From assembly GCA_009692395.1 (NCBI GenBank), contig SHZG01000144.1, forward strand, positions 1-6,264: a stretch of DNA of 6,264 nucleotides, read 5' to 3'. Each line of letters starts with the position of its first letter. Position 1 is the first letter of the stretch. This DNA comes from Methylococcales bacterium (GTDB taxonomy: Bacteria > Pseudomonadota > Gammaproteobacteria > Methylococcales > Methylomonadaceae). Below are positions 6,116-6,264 of the stretch, in pieces. Below the pieces are notes generated by a model, which worked only from the letters and a program-made list of their open reading frames with translations, did not search any database and was not told where the DNA came from. Both the position numbers and the translations under genes were made by a program.

Positions 6116-6264
6116 GGTAGTGGGTTAAATCTGTAATGATGAATAAATATCGCGCCCGAATTCGACCTTGTTGATAAGCAAACCGATGACGGTGTCGTGC
6201 ATCAACTCTAGTTTTGAGAAGCAAATGGTCTTGCGATTGAGTCGTTTGATCCATGTCCGAAAGT
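6116..6264 (-). mobile_element. IS1-family insertion sequence, 3' terminal part
   Basis: The element enters from the window edge and ends at 6116. Its outermost bases, read inward, are GGTAGTGGGTTAAATC, fitting IS1-family termini, which begin GGT and whose right end in IS1 reads TCATTACC on the other strand (here CCCACTACC). The transposase stop lies 9 nt from the end, close to the 15 nt in IS1. The host gene frame resumes exactly at 6115. IS1-type elements duplicate about 8-9 bp of target; the second copy and the other IS end are outside the window, so the duplication cannot be checked. Confidence 0.75.
6125..6262 (-). CDS. IS1-family transposase (InsB-like), C-terminal part
   Basis: A 45-residue frame open at the window edge and ending in TAA at 6125-6127. 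It reads WIKRLNRKTICFSK, then ELMHDTVIGLLINKVEFG. This corresponds to the conserved InsB C-terminus, in E. coli IS1 [23 protein letters not shown]; the FSK-x-ELHD-VIG pattern is diagnostic. The catalytic region lies outside the window, so it cannot be said whether this copy is intact. It belongs to the IS that truncates the PstS/OmpA gene and would be transcribed towards that gene's remnant and miaB. Confidence 0.87.
   Translation of the reverse strand, partial: FRTWIKRLNRKTICFSKLELMHDTVIGLLINKVEFGRDIYSSLQI

Overview
The window reads as a moderately AT-rich gammaproteobacterial segment. Its conserved core is the miaB-ybeZ-ybeY-ybeX gene order typical of that class. The worn IS1 and IS630 remnants, a degraded galE and dispersed palindromic repeats would suit an IS-rich Thiotrichales/Beggiatoaceae-like genome, but that placement is a guess from style and not from a marker gene. 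All real genes except the IS630 fragment lie on the minus strand.

Layout from left to right. Positions 2-121 (+) are the C-terminal end of an IS630-family transposase whose expected catalytic Glu is Ala. Next to it, 128-331 (-) is the N-terminal piece of a possible methyltransferase, cut where the IS begins. Positions 416-811 (-) hold an unrecognised small gene: a good Shine-Dalgarno, a signal peptide and ten cysteines at near-regular spacing, interrupted by one in-frame TAG. Positions 895-1004 hold a dispersed-type imperfect palindrome. Positions 1003-1764 (-) are a galE pseudogene that has lost its catalytic middle and carries two in-frame stops.

The healthy part is 1775-5407 (-). It is a tight cluster of miaB (tRNA 2-methylthiolation), ybeZ/phoH-like ATPase, ybeY (rRNA-maturation endoribonuclease) and ybeX/corC (CBS-pair protein). 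Gaps and overlaps run from a 6-nt gap to an 11-nt overlap, so they are probably one transcript serving tRNA modification and ribosome maturation. The usual next gene, lnt, is absent and galE follows ybeX after 10 nt.

Upstream of miaB lies the 3' part of a gene joining a PstS-like phosphate-binding domain to an OmpA-type peptidoglycan-binding domain (5570-6115, -). Its 5' part is replaced by the end of an IS1-family element (6116-6264, -). Both ends of the window fall inside transposase genes, which suggests the window may be a whole contig broken at multicopy IS elements.

No tRNA, rRNA, CRISPR array or riboswitch was seen. The least explained item is the secreted cysteine-rich gene with the internal amber codon.
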